Positions 37,316 to 47,910 of a stretch of DNA of 47,910 nucleotides are shown piece after piece. Origin of the DNA: Setaria digitata (Eukaryota; Nematoda; Chromadorea; Rhabditida; Setariidae); assembly GCA_003640385.1 (NCBI GenBank), contig RCAB01000463.1:1-47910 (forward strand), written 5' to 3'. Both the position numbers and the translations under genes were made by a program. The notes beneath the pieces are model-generated. The model had not been told where the DNA came from and searched no databases. It was given only the letters and a program-made list of their open reading frames with translations. Every line of letters starts with the position of its first letter. Within the stretch, counting starts at the first letter, position 1.

Positions 37316-38370
37316 CTCTGCCTTTCTCTTTCACTATTTTTCATTTTTTTTTTTTAACATCATTATTCAGTGCAACTTCATTTACATTTAAATATGAAAG
37401 TTTCTAATTTTTAATGACAAGAAAATGATTTACTTTCTTTTCTTTCGTTGTCCTTCTCTCAATTAGCAAATCATTGTAAGACAAAAAATTTAATGCAACA
37501 ACTGTGAAATGGAGAAATTAGCTTAATAGACTGACTAAAATATAATTTCCTCTACTAGACTGAAGAGCATGCTTATATTCATAGTGACAACAGTGAACAT
37601 TTTTCTGATATAAAATGGGAGAAATTTTACATCAAAATAACTTTACAAATATAACTGTATCTGATGAGCTTGTTTGATGTTTTCCGGTATTAAATTATTA
37701 GTAAATCATTCCAATGAACCGAAAGAACTAGCTATAAATAATTAATTTGAATTTTTAATGAGTGATAGATTAAAGCGAAATTTTCATGGAGTACTTTGGA
37801 CGAAAAGAGTTGGTAATTTGATGACACTGAACCGAGTAGTATTATTTGAAAGCAGTAATATCCACTTTCATCATCTTTTAATCATTATTATGAAAAGTAC
37901 AACTTATCAACTGGAAAATGTTAATTAAAAAAAAAAAAAAAAAAAAAAAAACGATAAGTCTAATTTAGTGTAGTTAAACAAAAATTATCTATTTCAGTGA
38001 CTAGAAAATATTCATTGAACATCAGGATAATATCTTATCATTTACAAATTAACGCAATTAATTATATAATACCGAACATCGCCATATATATATATATATA
38101 TGTATATTGAAATGGATGAAATTAAATTATCGGTAAAATGTGAAATTTAATTGTTTTAATTTAATTCGTTTGCTTAATGGTCAATGAGCGATTTTCCCAG
38201 GTACTCTTAGCTAATTTATTTTAGTTAATCTAGCTGATATATACCTGGTATCTCCCGGGCTAGCAGTTCCTTTCGTTTCATCGGTCATTGCCGCTTGTTG
38301 AAACCATTTGCCGGTTTTTGCAAGAATTCGCTGTCTCTGTTGGCACAGCGAACATGCCCAAATTGGCTTC

Positions 38371-38401
<31 letters not shown>

Positions 38402-40130
38402 TTAATTAAAATTAGAGCATAAAATATTTCTAAGTTTATAATATTGTTTAAAAATAATTCATTTTAAAAACTTTGAAATAGCTTAAATTACTGTCCAGAA
38501 AAGCTATCAAATATCAGGTATTATTACCTGTTTAGAAATCAAAAAAAAAATAAATAAATAAATAGAAAGGAAAACTAGCCAAGCTAAAAATAAAAATCCA
38601 AATAAATATACAAAATATGAAAATGAAACTTCTTTTTTTTTTTTTTTTTTTTTTTTGGGAACTAATGCTGCCAAGTAAAATGATATCTTCTACCATTGCA
38701 AATTGAATTATCGCTTTATCAAGCGAAAATTTTTTTTTTTTTTTTGATATTACTAGAATGAAAAATTGAAATGAATGCAAAAAGGAAGGAAAAGAAGGGG
38801 AAAAACAAAAAAAAAAAAAAAAAAGAGCTGTAAATTTCAAAGAATTGAAGTTTTGCTAAATTCCTAAATAATGCCTAATTTAATTGATGAAAATGGATTT
38901 CATTCGCTCCTACCCTATCAACAAAATTCCAAAGTAATTAGTAAAGAAACACATTGCACAAATTAGCTTGATAAAAAATGATTTAATCATAATCGCTAAC
39001 TTTATTTCTACTTGTCGTACGTCCACCACAACGAGCACATGATCGCAATTGACAGTAAAAACATTTATGACCGATGCCATCTGCAAATTTGGTTTTTTGA
39101 CAAATTTGACAAATGGCATCATCTTGTGTACCAACAAGACGTTGTGCAATTTCTTTCCGTTGATTAATTTGCTTTTCAATTGCTTCCAATTCTTGATCAG
39201 CTTTCCTACAAAAAAAAAAAAAAAAAAAAAAAGAAAAAAAAGAAAGAAAAAAAAAGGAATAAAGACATGCATAAGTGATAATAATGATGATAAGCTTCAT
39301 CTTAACTCTAAAGTAGTTGTTGAAATTGTTCAGAAGGCAAAAGAGAGAAAAATTATTAGCATTTAAACTGAATAAATAGCATTTTTTTCACGAAATATGT
39401 AAATACATTAAAATTGTCGATAATTATGAGATAATAAAAATAATAATTCAAATTTTTGGACTTTTAAATCAACTAGTTTTTTTTTGCCTATTTAGTTATT
39501 CGGAAATGATTTCCGTATAAAATTGATATTGTTGATGATTAATCATCTGGAAAGGTATTTTTTTATTTTTGATTTATGTGTTACTAATGAGATAAGTAAA
39601 TGAATGATTAAGTAAACATGGTTAATTAGGAATGAAATGGACTAGATTCGTTTTTTTTTTTTTTTTTTTTTTTCTTCATTTTCTCTTCTCATATACAACT
39701 TTATACAGTAAATATAAAAATGCAAAAATGTTTCTAGGTTCAGATTTTTACCTTTCTCTAGCAATCATTAATATGCTAATTAATGAAAGTATCCGTTTAT
39801 AAGTGAAAAAAAAAAAGGGCAATAGATAAAGGAAAGAAATGAAGATGATGAAATTTATTGGATTTGAAGGCAAATAAGCCAAGCTAGGCCTATTTGTTGT
39901 TTGCTTCATTGACTTGTTTGTTATTGATATATTGATTATATATAGCAAAAGATAACTGAATATTACGATATAATTGATAATGCTATCATGAATATGGAAG
40001 AAATTGCAGCTTACTGGCTCAACTGAGTTTCTTTTTCTTCTTCAGCACGCTGTCTTTGGAATACTTCTTCAATAATTTGACGTTCTTCAGCACTCAAATG
40101 GGATAAATCAGGCATGGAAGGTTCGGCCAT
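19414..40130 (-). CDS. unc-10: UNC-10/RIM, presynaptic active-zone scaffold (31 exons)
   Basis: RIM tethers and primes synaptic vesicles: it binds Rab3-GTP and UNC-13 through its N-terminus and calcium channels through its PDZ domain. Exons (minus, 5' to 3'): 40130-40015, 39205-39001, 38366-38245, 37049-36800, 36608-36328, 36190-36125, 35535-35452, 35328-35245, 33575-33446, 33332-33223, 32727-32618, 30725-30598, 30385-30287, 28611-28512, 28269-28146, 27134-27067, 26499-26329, 25854-25778, 25575-25330, 24141-24001, 23709-23625, 23512-23457, 22720-22528, 21854-21762, 21674-21530, 21374-21178, 20887-20752, 20526-20463, 20293-20155, 19897-19758, 19608-19414. Phases agree; 4155 bases, 1384 residues plus TGA. 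The ATG at 40130 gives MAEPSMPDLSHLSAEER, close to the nematode UNC-10 N-terminus. The frame stays open 30 bases further up to a GCAG acceptor at 40161, so another first exon is possible. Exon 9 and 27 acceptors are the least certain. Confidence 0.95.
24195..24439. repeat. Diverged 25-base minisatellite with higher-order structure
   Basis: About ten units of a 25-base repeat (consensus near TAAGTTTTAATTTTCCATAA) fill this part of unc-10 intron 19. Two units, near 24249 and 24370, are shortened to 21 bases, and both sit in the same neighbourhood: after an AACCTT-CACAATTAG unit and before a GATTAAGTTT unit. That implies a larger repeat of about 121 bases. Confidence 0.75.
24687..24729. repeat. 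Hairpin, 19-base arms with 5-base loop
   Basis: ATTAAATAATCTAACGGAT at 24687-24705 and its near-complement at 24711-24729 match at 17 of 19 positions around a GTTTT loop. It lies in unc-10 intron 19, close to the minisatellite. Function unknown. Confidence 0.7.
25874..25927. repeat. TTA/ATT trinucleotide microsatellite
   Basis: An imperfect run of ATT units with single C or A interruptions, in unc-10 intron 17, about 20 bases upstream (on the gene strand) of the exon that opens the C2A domain. Confidence 0.9.
28146..30385 (-). other. unc-10: RIM PDZ domain
   Basis: Exons 30385-30287, 28611-28512 and 28269-28146 encode about residues 574-670. The domain opens with LIGHMILHK, has the peptide-binding loop GDLGLKVVGG, then GAFITRVKPGSVADTVGRL and DEVLEWNGR, and ends with VELIVSRS. 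This is the RIM-type PDZ, which in the family binds the C-termini of ELKS and of presynaptic calcium channels. One intron cuts the binding loop between LK and VV. Confidence 0.93.
29425..29522 (-). other. Exon-like segment inside the PDZ intron, uncertain
   Basis: A segment bounded by a GACAGCAG acceptor and a TGG|GTAAAA donor on the minus strand. One frame is open throughout (DRCQNIFILRMNYRN...). The phase delivered by exon 13 does not match that frame: inclusion would give a stop after about 11 codons and a 98-base frameshift. It would then act only as a poison exon. Chance is quite possible. Confidence 0.15.
33291..33332 (-). repeat. unc-10: CAG/CAA repeat encoding 13 glutamines in RIM
   Basis: The start of exon 33332-33223 encodes Leu then 13 Gln (CAG with CAA interruptions after the second and tenth CAG and at the end), followed by VHPLPP and GRRKIRLSR. 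The tract lies in the linker between the zinc finger and the PDZ domain. The acceptor just before it (AAAATAG) is weak, so the exon might start differently, but the Gln run stays in frame with the conserved part. Confidence 0.85.
33954..34113 (-). other. Candidate alternative terminal exon in unc-10 intron 8
   Basis: On the minus strand a good acceptor (TTTTCCGGTTGCAG) ends at 34114. It is followed by a reading frame that continues the phase of exon 8 and runs 52 codons to TAA at 33954-33956, beginning DTPKPVIITGKDLSSILLLP. The segment is clearly richer in G+C than the intron around it. If used it would give a short RIM with zinc finger but no PDZ or C2 domains. I do not recognise the peptide; it could instead be a decayed mobile-element fragment. 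Confidence 0.3.
35694..35794. repeat. 40-base tandem repeat, about 2.5 copies
   Basis: Copies start at 35694, 35734 and 35774, each beginning GAATTT(A/C)GA. The first two are full-length and the third is cut off. It lies in unc-10 intron 6. Confidence 0.7.
37283..37312. repeat. (TC)15 microsatellite
   Basis: Fifteen uninterrupted TC units in unc-10 intron 3, followed by further CT-rich sequence to about 37330. Confidence 0.95.
38245..40130 (-). other. unc-10: RIM N-terminal Rab3-binding helices and zinc finger
   Basis: Three exons encode residues 1-147. A long charged helix (about 13-65) leads to a FYVE-like zinc finger with eight cysteines at 71, 74, 87, 90, 95, 98, 112 and 115 (CQIC, CFYC, CARC, CSLC). 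A second helix then carries TGKWF at 125-129, in the position of the SGAWF motif of Rab3 effectors. In the family this region binds Rab3-GTP and, through the zinc finger, the C2A domain of UNC-13. All metal ligands are present. Confidence 0.93.
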
Positions 40131-40168
40131 TGCCCTTTGACCCGTTTGGCTTTTAAAGGCCTGCATAA
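40131..40168 (-). promoter_or_regulatory. unc-10 5' UTR and acceptor
   Basis: On the minus strand TCTTATGCAG ends at 40161, leaving 30 bases before the chosen ATG. The acceptor either receives a spliced leader or joins an unseen upstream exon. The 30 bases are in frame and open (AFKSQTGQRA), so an N-terminally extended isoform cannot be excluded. Confidence 0.5.
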
Positions 40169-41137
40169 GAGATAAATCTACCAATTTGTATAAATGACAT
40201 TAATTAATGAAAACAATTCGAAAGCTGTAAATGCTTTCTGACGCTAATTATTGGTAATTTCTCTTCGACACCTTAAAAATGAACTTTTGCTTACTCGATC
40301 AGATCAAGCAAATAGAAATTTTCGACTATAAGACTGAACTGTTGAACTCTATTGTGGAAATATCATCCCAAAAAAAAAAAAAAAAATTATTAGTTTTTGG
40401 CGAAATGAAAGTCGTGAAGGGAAAGGAAATTATTTTATAATTAGCCTAGGCCTGGTTTCCACAGAAAGAAAAAAAAAAGAAAAGAATAAATAGTAAGCTT
40501 TTTTCTCTGTAGGAGTAATTTGCATCATTACTTCCATGAAGTCATTAGTTGAAAAAAAAAAAAAAAAAAAAAAAATGAGATAAAGTAATAACTATAAAGA
40601 AAAATTGTGATAAGGCACAATGTTCATGAATAATGTTCGGATATTAAAATATAATTGGAATTGAAATTTGGGAATGGATGAAAAAGAGTATAAATGGAAA
40701 AAAAATATTGCAAAAATTTTTAGCAACAAAAATGATAATATTTCAAGTATAAGGCAATTGTGAATATTGGAAACTATTTTCTAAGCATTTTGTATAATAA
40801 TTATAGCATTGATTAATTCACAGTTACTCAAATTAATCATTTTCAAAATATGAAATTTTGAAATAACATTAAAATAGTCTAAATTATCTTCTCAATTCAT
40901 CGTTTCAAAACGCAAACAAAAAATTTTCACTCTCTAATATTTAATTAAAAAAAAAAAAAAAAATGTCCGAAATATTTATTTTCCAAGAAATATAGCTAAT
41001 TTTGATTTAAAAAATAAAATTATCCTAGCTTAATAGCATATCCTAAGAATGCTAATGCATGTATATATTAACAAACTAGGAAACATAGTGAAGCTGAAAA
41101 GTCATACCAAAAAAAAAAAGTTCATTTTGACAGATTT

Positions 41138-41171
<34 letters not shown>

Positions 41172-41389
41172 AGAAAATATGAAAGGATAAAGATGATAGT
41201 GAGAGCATCTTCTGAACGAATAAGTATGATAAGTTGTTTATGCGGGTGATGACCAAATTCATTTTATCACTGATCCATTGATTTTAAATTATCAGTCTTA
41301 GTATAGCAAGTATTCCTTTAATTAACATTAACAATGAAGTAACACAATACTAGCAATAATATGTCCCTATTACTTCAAGGCTCTAAAAG

Positions 41390-41407
41390 TAAGTAAACGT
41401 TTACTTA
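41390..41407. promoter_or_regulatory. 18-base perfect palindrome with two GTAAACG motifs
   Basis: TAAGTAAACGTTTACTTA is its own reverse complement and contains GTAAACG on both strands. GTAAAC is the core bound by forkhead factors. It lies about 1.2 kb upstream of unc-10. Related copies occur at 42662 and 43353. Confidence 0.35.
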
Positions 41408-42301
41408 GTGTCTTTTGAGCTTAGTATAGTTTAGTTCTAGCCAAAGCAAATAACAAATGCAGCATAGACTCAGATATTATTTACTCCTATATTCCTATTG
41501 CTACAATCGATTTTCCATCCAGCACAGCAGTAATTCCTTTTCTTTTTAATTACACTAAAATTAGAAAAAAAAAAAAAAATTGTAATCAGTCCTTATTTAA
41601 TCATTGATAATAACTACTGTAGAATCTAGATACTTTTTGCAAAGGAACCAACGAACTATTGAAACATTTTGCTTGCCTAAACTTTGCTATTTTTCTAACA
41701 TTATTATTGAAATTTTTCAAAAATTTAAATAGAGTTGAAATTGCATGAAACATTGAAAAATAGCAGTGAAGAAAAAGAAAAAGAAGAAGGAATGCTGAGG
41801 AGGAAAGGAAAAAAAAAAAAAAAGTATTTAGGAAATAATTGTAAAAATAATAATTTCGCTCATAAATAACTGCTGTAGAAATTGGAGGAGAAAAAAAAAA
41901 AAAAAAAAAAAAAGGCTACTTTTGCTATGAAAAAAAAAAAAAAAAAAAAGCTTTTAACTGAATGTGAGCTACTTATATTATATTATTGCAGACTAGAGAT
42001 GAATGCTAAATATCTTTCTGACGTTTTTGATTAGAATTTTGAAATCACAGCGATTCTCAATTTTTAACAGTCCAGAAAATGTCAGTATTATTACTGGCCT
42101 AGCTTGCAAAAGTAAGATTTTTGGAATCCAGTAAAATGCAAAATATTTCCTTTTCCTTCTGTTCCTTTTAATTCACATATAAATAAATTGATAAGAATTT
42201 TGACGAAACTTAACTGCTTATGACTGCACAGATTCAATTCTCAGACTGAAATCTACAAATTAACAAATTGTTGGAAAATTGGAAAATGCCCCATCCAGTA
42301 G

Positions 42302-42361
42302 TCTCACTAGAATGAATCTCAACAGAATAGATTTCACTGGAATGAATCACATTAGAATGGA
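42302..42361. repeat. 15-base tandem repeat, four copies
   Basis: Four diverged units at 42302, 42317, 42332 and 42347, each with a (T/A)(A/G)GAAT or CAGAAT core. The first unit is TCTCACTAGAATGAA. Confidence 0.75.
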
Positions 42362-42414
42362 TACACGTTGATTACGTGATTGTTCGTCATTACCAAAAAA
42401 AAAATCTCTTGCAT

Positions 42415-42435
42415 ATATATATATATATATATATA
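42415..42435. repeat. (TA)n microsatellite
   Basis: About ten AT/TA units in the unc-10 upstream flank. Confidence 0.85.
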
Positions 42436-43444
42436 TCTGTAGTAAGATTACGAAAGCATGAAGGGATCAGTTACGCTTGAGGCAATAATCATTTGAAATC
42501 AGAAACTGAAGAGGCGAAATGTCTTAAGTATTTGTAAGTAGAAACGAGAAGAAATGCGAAGGGTTAGAGGACTTCCTTGCTAACAGTGAATGACAAGCGA
42601 AGACCTATCCCGGAAGTGAAGTGAACTAGGCTCGAGCTGCTATCTCCTTCAATAGATAGATGTAAACGTTTAGGAGACACGTGACAAATTTCCTGAATTC
42701 AAAGCAATTCATACCGTGAAGGGAAAACGAAAGCCTATGCCAATTATTGAACGAAAATTTTTAAAATTTCAACTTTCAGTAGAACTCTTTTGTTTTTTTT
42801 TTTTTTTTTTTTCCAATTTTTTACTTACTTGTTTGATCCTTCCATCTCTCGGATAGTGCCACAGAATTAAGCGCAAATGCAATGTAATTAAGTATTAATG
42901 AAGTAATTAATAAGTATTTCCATTAAGGTAAAGGGTACTGAAGCTCGGATATAATTCATTCATTTGCTCTCTTTTATTCCAAATGATTTTCAGCTAAAGT
43001 CATAATGCCAAACATCGGGTCACATGATTAAGTTACGTAATTAATGGAAGCACAAAGCAACCGTCAGAAATATTTTTTCTTATTGTAAGCATATTTTGCT
43101 TGAACTGAAAAAAAAAAAAAAAAAAAAAAAACATTACTATTGTAATTTATGGTTTTTTTTTTTCTGGTAAAACCTATTTTAGGCATTCCTAAAGCTCGTA
43201 TTACACGTAATATCAGAAATGGTCAAGTAAATAACACGTTAACGTGGCATTAAATCGATGCACTGAAGGGAGAATAAATAATCCGAACAAATGATAATTG
43301 ACCATTTCAGTCAAACCAATGCTTCACTATCAGTTACGATTTCCATTATTTCGTAAACGTTAACGGTAAACGTGAGGAGTGATAATTCCTTATAGGACAT
43401 ATCATATTATCATTTAATCAGTTAATAAATGATTATATCAAAAA

Positions 43445-43530
43445 GAAACACATATATATATATGTGTTTCTATATATATGTGTATGTGTGTTATCATCTA
43501 CTGATAGTGTGTGTGTACTATCATCTGCTG
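43445..43530. repeat. 26-base perfect palindrome, GT-rich spacer and paired TATCA/TGATA elements
   Basis: Bases 43445-43470 form a perfect 26-base palindrome (GAAACACATATAT and its complement). A second TATA and GTGTATGTGTG run follows, then two copies of TATCATCT(A/G)CTGATA at about 43492 and 43519, each itself an inverted repeat and separated by GTGTGTGTAC. Confidence 0.75.
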
Positions 43531-43885
43531 ATAAGTTGATTTTCTACACACTAATAAGGATTTGCAAATAATTCTTTTTTTTCTTTTTTCAACAGCTAAT
43601 AGATAAAAAAAAAAAACATAGAAGTGTTTAAAAAAAAAAATTTTTTTACAAGTAATTTGTATGAACAAAATTTGAACAAATAACCGATGATTGCTTCTAC
43701 TGTATGGTGAATATTTTGAAGAAGTGATTTTTGATTTCGAATTTCACTCTCGATAAAAAATTGCACACTTGAAATTTCAATCCATTTAATAGCTAATTTA
43801 AAGGATAGTCAATTTGAAATTAGTGCACTCACAATAGTTCATCTAGTAGTTGATTAAAAGGATATGTCCTTTTCACAAATCATTC

Positions 43886-43917
<32 letters not shown>

Positions 43918-44413
43918 TGTCTTACAAATTGTTGTAATCAATTTGCTGTTATTGTAAGTTTAGAAAATTGCAAAAAATTAATTTAAAGATTTCTAAATAT
44001 AAAAAAAAAGAATGTAATATGATCTTGAGAATTGGAACTAACAGGAGGAAATATCCTCCTGTTATCATTCAATTTTTAAATGAACTACTTCGAAAGATTT
44101 GTTCTATTGAAAAGTGACGATATTCTACGAAATGATAGCTTTTTTTTATCCTAAAATTTGGAATTTTACGCATATCATATATCTCTTATCACAAGCATAA
44201 TACTATCGAAGAAATTGTGTTTCTCATATGCTTAGTAAATCAGCTATACGAATTTTACCAAGCAATATTATCACACGGAGACATCAATGTGACAAAGACT
44301 GCTTATCAAATCTTTGAGATTTGCCTCTTTGGTCACTTTGGTCTTTAGTAAGCTTACATTTCTCGTGTTTCTGATTTTAATTTTGATTGTTGCAAGATTG
44401 AAACTCTTGTTAC

Positions 44414-44530
44414 GATTCCACTCATACACTTCAAGACTTCACGTTTTGAGATTCCACTTATACACTTCAAGACTTCACGTTTTGAGATTCCACTTATACA
44501 CTTCAAGACTTCACGTTTTGAGATTCTACA
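44414..44530. repeat. 36-base minisatellite, 3.2 copies
   Basis: Copies start at 44414, 44450 and 44486, with a fragment from 44522. The second and third are identical and the first differs by one base (C for T). Because 36 is a multiple of three, frames on both strands stay open and show a 12-residue repeat. I regard the ORFs as consequences of the repeat. Confidence 0.9.
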
Positions 44531-45928
44531 CATGACACAATGAAGCATACGCAGCGCAAAAAAGTTAAAACATTTGCTGAAAGTTTCAGTTTTACTGTAA
44601 CAAATTTTTCTAATTTTTTGCAAAAAATGGACCTGAAATTAAAAATAGAATAATTTTGGTAATTTAAAATAAAAATCAGATTGCAACAGTTACTCTTTTG
44701 CTTTACACTAAAGAGCGTATTCCTAAGTAGCATAAATCCTTAAACGATGTATTACATCATCTTTTTATTTTATTGCTATAATTTATGCCTTAAGATCAGT
44801 GATTTAATTATATTCTGAGTTAATAAAAAAACTTATACACAACAAAAATCAGATGAGAATTGATAGACAAAGAAGGCATAAATATAAATGCTAAGCATCT
44901 TAATTGTATTGGTGTTGAGCAAAAAATATGTATATATATATAAATAAATAAATAACTTGTTTAATGATTATGAAGTAATAATAATCATTGCAAAAAAAAA
45001 AACGAAAAAAAAGCGATTACAGTAATTAACATTACAATTAATATTTAAATTAAAAAAAAAAAAAACAAATGAATGATTTGTATGATGACTGTGAAGTAAA
45101 AATAGTGATTACTGTTGCAGCAATGACAACAATTGCAATTGTAATTACAGTAATTAATAGTTCAATTATTACTTAAAACTGAAAAAAAAAAAGAAAAGAT
45201 TGGGAAAATGTTGTCGAAAAAAGAAAAGTAACCAGACAAATATCACGGCATTCAGTAGACACACAAAATTTATTCCCTTGGAGATTTTGAATATTCGACA
45301 ATGAAAAGAAAAAAAAAATTTTTAATTTTTTTTTTTTCTTCAAGAATTGAAATTATCTATTATCGGAAAAAAAAAAAAAAAAAAACGAAATAAACTATTC
45401 GAAGACCACATGAAAATATCCTCTTCATTTATTGTTTTTTGTCTCCCTGCTCTTCTTAATAATTATTATTTTTTTAAAAATAATTTTTAATTATTGGCAT
45501 TTTTAATTTTTTTGTAATCAACAATAAATGAAGATCAAAATTAATCAATTCCGCTAATCAAGCAAAATGCTTAGTTAATCAATAAAGGAAAAAAACAAAA
45601 AAAAAAAAAAAGAAATAATTGAAATGAAGTAACAAAATAAATAAGTAAACAAACAAACAAATAAACAGTTAAATGTAAAATTGGAAAAAAATAAATAAAG
45701 AGAGAGAAGAATGAAAATTTGATGAGAAAAGGCCTTGAAAAAGAGAGACAGATGCAAGAAGGGCCTGAAAATTGATGGAGCCGAGGTGTGATGATTATCG
45801 GTGGAGATGCAAAAAGTATTGATATTGACAAAAATGGCTACTGCTGCCAGAATGCCTTTGAAATGCAAAAGCTTCTGAAGGTTGCTTTCGTTGACGATGA
45901 TGGAAGTTATGTGTGTGTACATCGAAAT

Positions 45929-45929
<1 letters not shown>

Positions 45930-46011
<82 letters not shown>
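45930..46011. repeat. (CA)41 microsatellite
   Basis: About 82 bases of uninterrupted CA units, preceded by GTGTGTGTAC and followed by ATACACATATATATAC. ORFs crossing it are His/Thr or Cys/Val repeats and not genes. Confidence 0.97.
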
Positions 46012-46016
<5 letters not shown>

Positions 46017-47546
46017 ATATATATACATCCTTCTTCTTGAGCTAGCACTCTCGAATATCCAGCTTACAGACCAAGCTTCTCATCAATCTTGGGGCCTTCT
46101 CACTCCTGTCTCCAGTCAATCGAAAGATAGACCTAGTCTGATCCTTTCTTTCTCTTTGCCTTTCTAGCTAGCAAGCTAGCCTAGTTTTCTGTTCCTCCAA
46201 TAAACTAAAGCTTTTTGGAGCTAAGTCTGATTAGATACCCATAAGAAAAAGTATATATATATATATTTTTGTGGCCTTTAATCTTAACTGGTATCTATCA
46301 TTTTATTCCCAAGTATTTCCTTCTTAAAAAAAAAAAAAAAAAATTTACTTTCTTTCATGCTTCATTTTGATTGCAAAGCAAAGTTCATCAATGGATAAAT
46401 ATAAAAAGAAGTAATTTATGTTGTTGCAAAAATGTTTATTTATAATGGTTAATCAATTAATGATGATTTAAACTAGTGAAATAAATTCGAATTTTTTTTT
46501 TTCTTCATATTTTTATGTTTTAAAATCAAACTAAAAGATTGATAGTATTGTTAAAATTTCCAAATTAAAATAAGAAATTGAAATTTTTCTTTAAAAAAAA
46601 GTTTGTAATTTGTAATGGAAAATTTGCTAATCATTTCATAACGATCATGTCAATAATCCAATTTAGAGGCATAAAATAAATCAAATATGAAGAAAGACAA
46701 ACTATTGCCAATACAGAAAAAAAAAAAANTTAGTGATTTTTTTTTCTTTCTATTAGTATATGCGTAAATTAGTGAAACATTAACCGATAAATGGTAAATG
46801 TTTATTTAGGACCTCTTTTCTGATGTCACATATCGATAAGTTTATATGGAAATGAATAAAACAACAAAGAGAAAAGAATGGAAAGATTGTTGAAAAATCT
46901 ATGAAGGATTAAGCATAGAAAAAAAAAAAAAAAAACAAAAACAAAAAGTAATAAAGATAAAAGCAAAAAAAAAAAAAAAAAAAAAGACGAGAAAAAGTAA
47001 GAAACAAAGAAACTACAATAATGAAGAAGCAAGTGCCAGTTCTGTTCTCGGTCGACCTAATTCACTTTTGATCCTAATAAAGCTTTCGAAGATGGCGAAT
47101 TATTGAAAGCAAAGTCAGAACATACTGTATGACATATGAAATAATTGAACAATGATCCAAATCAGAACAATTTGATGGTTAGCAACAAAAATTTAAAGCA
47201 AAAAAAGTTGACGAATATCTTATAAGATAGATCATTGCTAAATAGCATTTTAGATTCATAGCTAGAAATGATAATATTTAAAAAGGAAATTTCTCAAACT
47301 TCAATCATTCGGAAATTCATATCCAGACAAACTGAAGCTAACTAGATGAAAAATTTATTAAATAAAAAATTCGAAAAAATGCCATCGTGCACTAATCATA
47401 TATCAATTTACTTCTTGAATAATCAAATTATTTAGTATAAAACTGTAATATCAGTTTATGATTAATATCAGCTCAAATAATACATCATATATCACATTGA
47501 ACGTTTTAAACAAATGTCCAAATTCTGCACAAAATAATGATGTAGT

Positions 47547-47550
<4 letters not shown>

Positions 47551-47577
<27 letters not shown>

Positions 47578-47578
47578 T
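47551..47578. repeat. (GA)n microsatellite
   Basis: GAGAGAGAAAGAGAGAGAG-type run near the right edge of the window. Confidence 0.85.
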
Positions 47579-47910
47579 AACAAAAGCTGATAATATCTGC
47601 TCTACGGTAGTTGATAGCATAACAAAATACTGATAAGCATGGAGTTTTATATGATGTAGCGCCCAGTAGCAGTAATATCTAAATTATTTCATTAATTTTT
47701 CGCTTCGTTCCGATTCAGTCCTATTCTCAAAAAAAAAAAAAAAAAAAAAAAAATTCGGAAAACTAATGTTCTACTGAAAAAAGGCTTGCAAAATGAATAA
47801 TTTTTAATGCATGCCTTTATATTCACCTGATGTAAGCTGTCATATATAATGTATGCTTTTTTCATTTTTAAATTTAGCACCTAGTTTTTTTTTTCGTTGC
47901 TATTCGGTAT

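Larger units (their letters stand above)
40169..47910. other. Upstream flank of unc-10, no supported gene
   Basis: About 7.7 kb without a coding exon I can support. It holds many poly(A)/poly(T) runs, the microsatellites and minisatellites listed separately, several palindromes, and an N at 46729. By position it should include the unc-10 promoter and possibly first-intron sequence. The ORFs in it are repeat-derived (CA tract, 36-base repeat) or Lys/Phe-rich from homopolymers. Confidence 0.55.

Noticed and set aside
45788..46167. ORFs across the CA tract (His-Thr and Cys-Val repeats)
   Set aside because: The repeat opens every frame. The unique 5' part (GGDAKSIDIDKNGY...) has no partner exon or family match that I can see.
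1..47910. CRISPR array, tRNA or rRNA genes, intact transposon or viral sequence
   Set aside because: I looked for spaced identical repeats, cloverleaf arms with GGTTCRA-type T loops, transposase or polymerase motifs and long terminal inverted repeats, and saw none that hold up.

Overview
The window is a piece of an AT-rich nematode genome, most likely a filarial or other spirurid (clade III) species. Three things point there: the best-recognised protein is a nematode UNC-10/RIM, the genes have many small exons in introns of roughly 200-2000 bases, and TTTCAG/TTTTAG-type acceptors sit a few bases upstream of start codons as expected for spliced-leader trans-splicing. The species call is inference. 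There are five single-N gaps (190, 3191, 5884, 11531, 46729).

Layout. (1) 1-1973: downstream flank with no supported gene. (2) 1974-14821, minus strand: a complete Sec16 homologue (COPII scaffold of ER exit sites), resolved here into 38 exons with consistent splice phases, about 1688 codons. (3) 14846-16301: divergent upstream region holding an unrecognised 69-codon plus-strand ORF and a 95-base all-purine tract. (4) 16310-17755, plus strand: a C1D/Lrp1 homologue (nuclear exosome cofactor), four exons, 204 codons, with an apparent GC-AG intron. (5) 17886-19413: convergent intergenic region. (6) 19414-40130, minus strand: a complete unc-10/RIM gene, 31 exons, 1384 codons, with zinc finger, PDZ, C2A and C2B domains. 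(7) 40161-47910: upstream flank of unc-10 with no supported gene, rich in microsatellites, minisatellites and palindromes.

The three main genes are not a pathway: one serves secretory cargo export, one nuclear RNA processing, one synaptic vesicle priming. Sec16 and C1D are divergent and may share a control region; C1D and unc-10 are convergent. I see no CRISPR array, tRNA, rRNA, viral sequence or recognisable transposon. The most useful observations are annotation-level: two assembly duplications that copy Sec16 exon sequence, an N on a splice donor, a GC-AG intron, a possible alternative terminal exon in unc-10, an unrecognised small ORF upstream of C1D, and several structured repeats. I did not find a convincing undescribed biological system. 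Exon limits were read by eye, with phase consistency as the check; no alignment or search was run.
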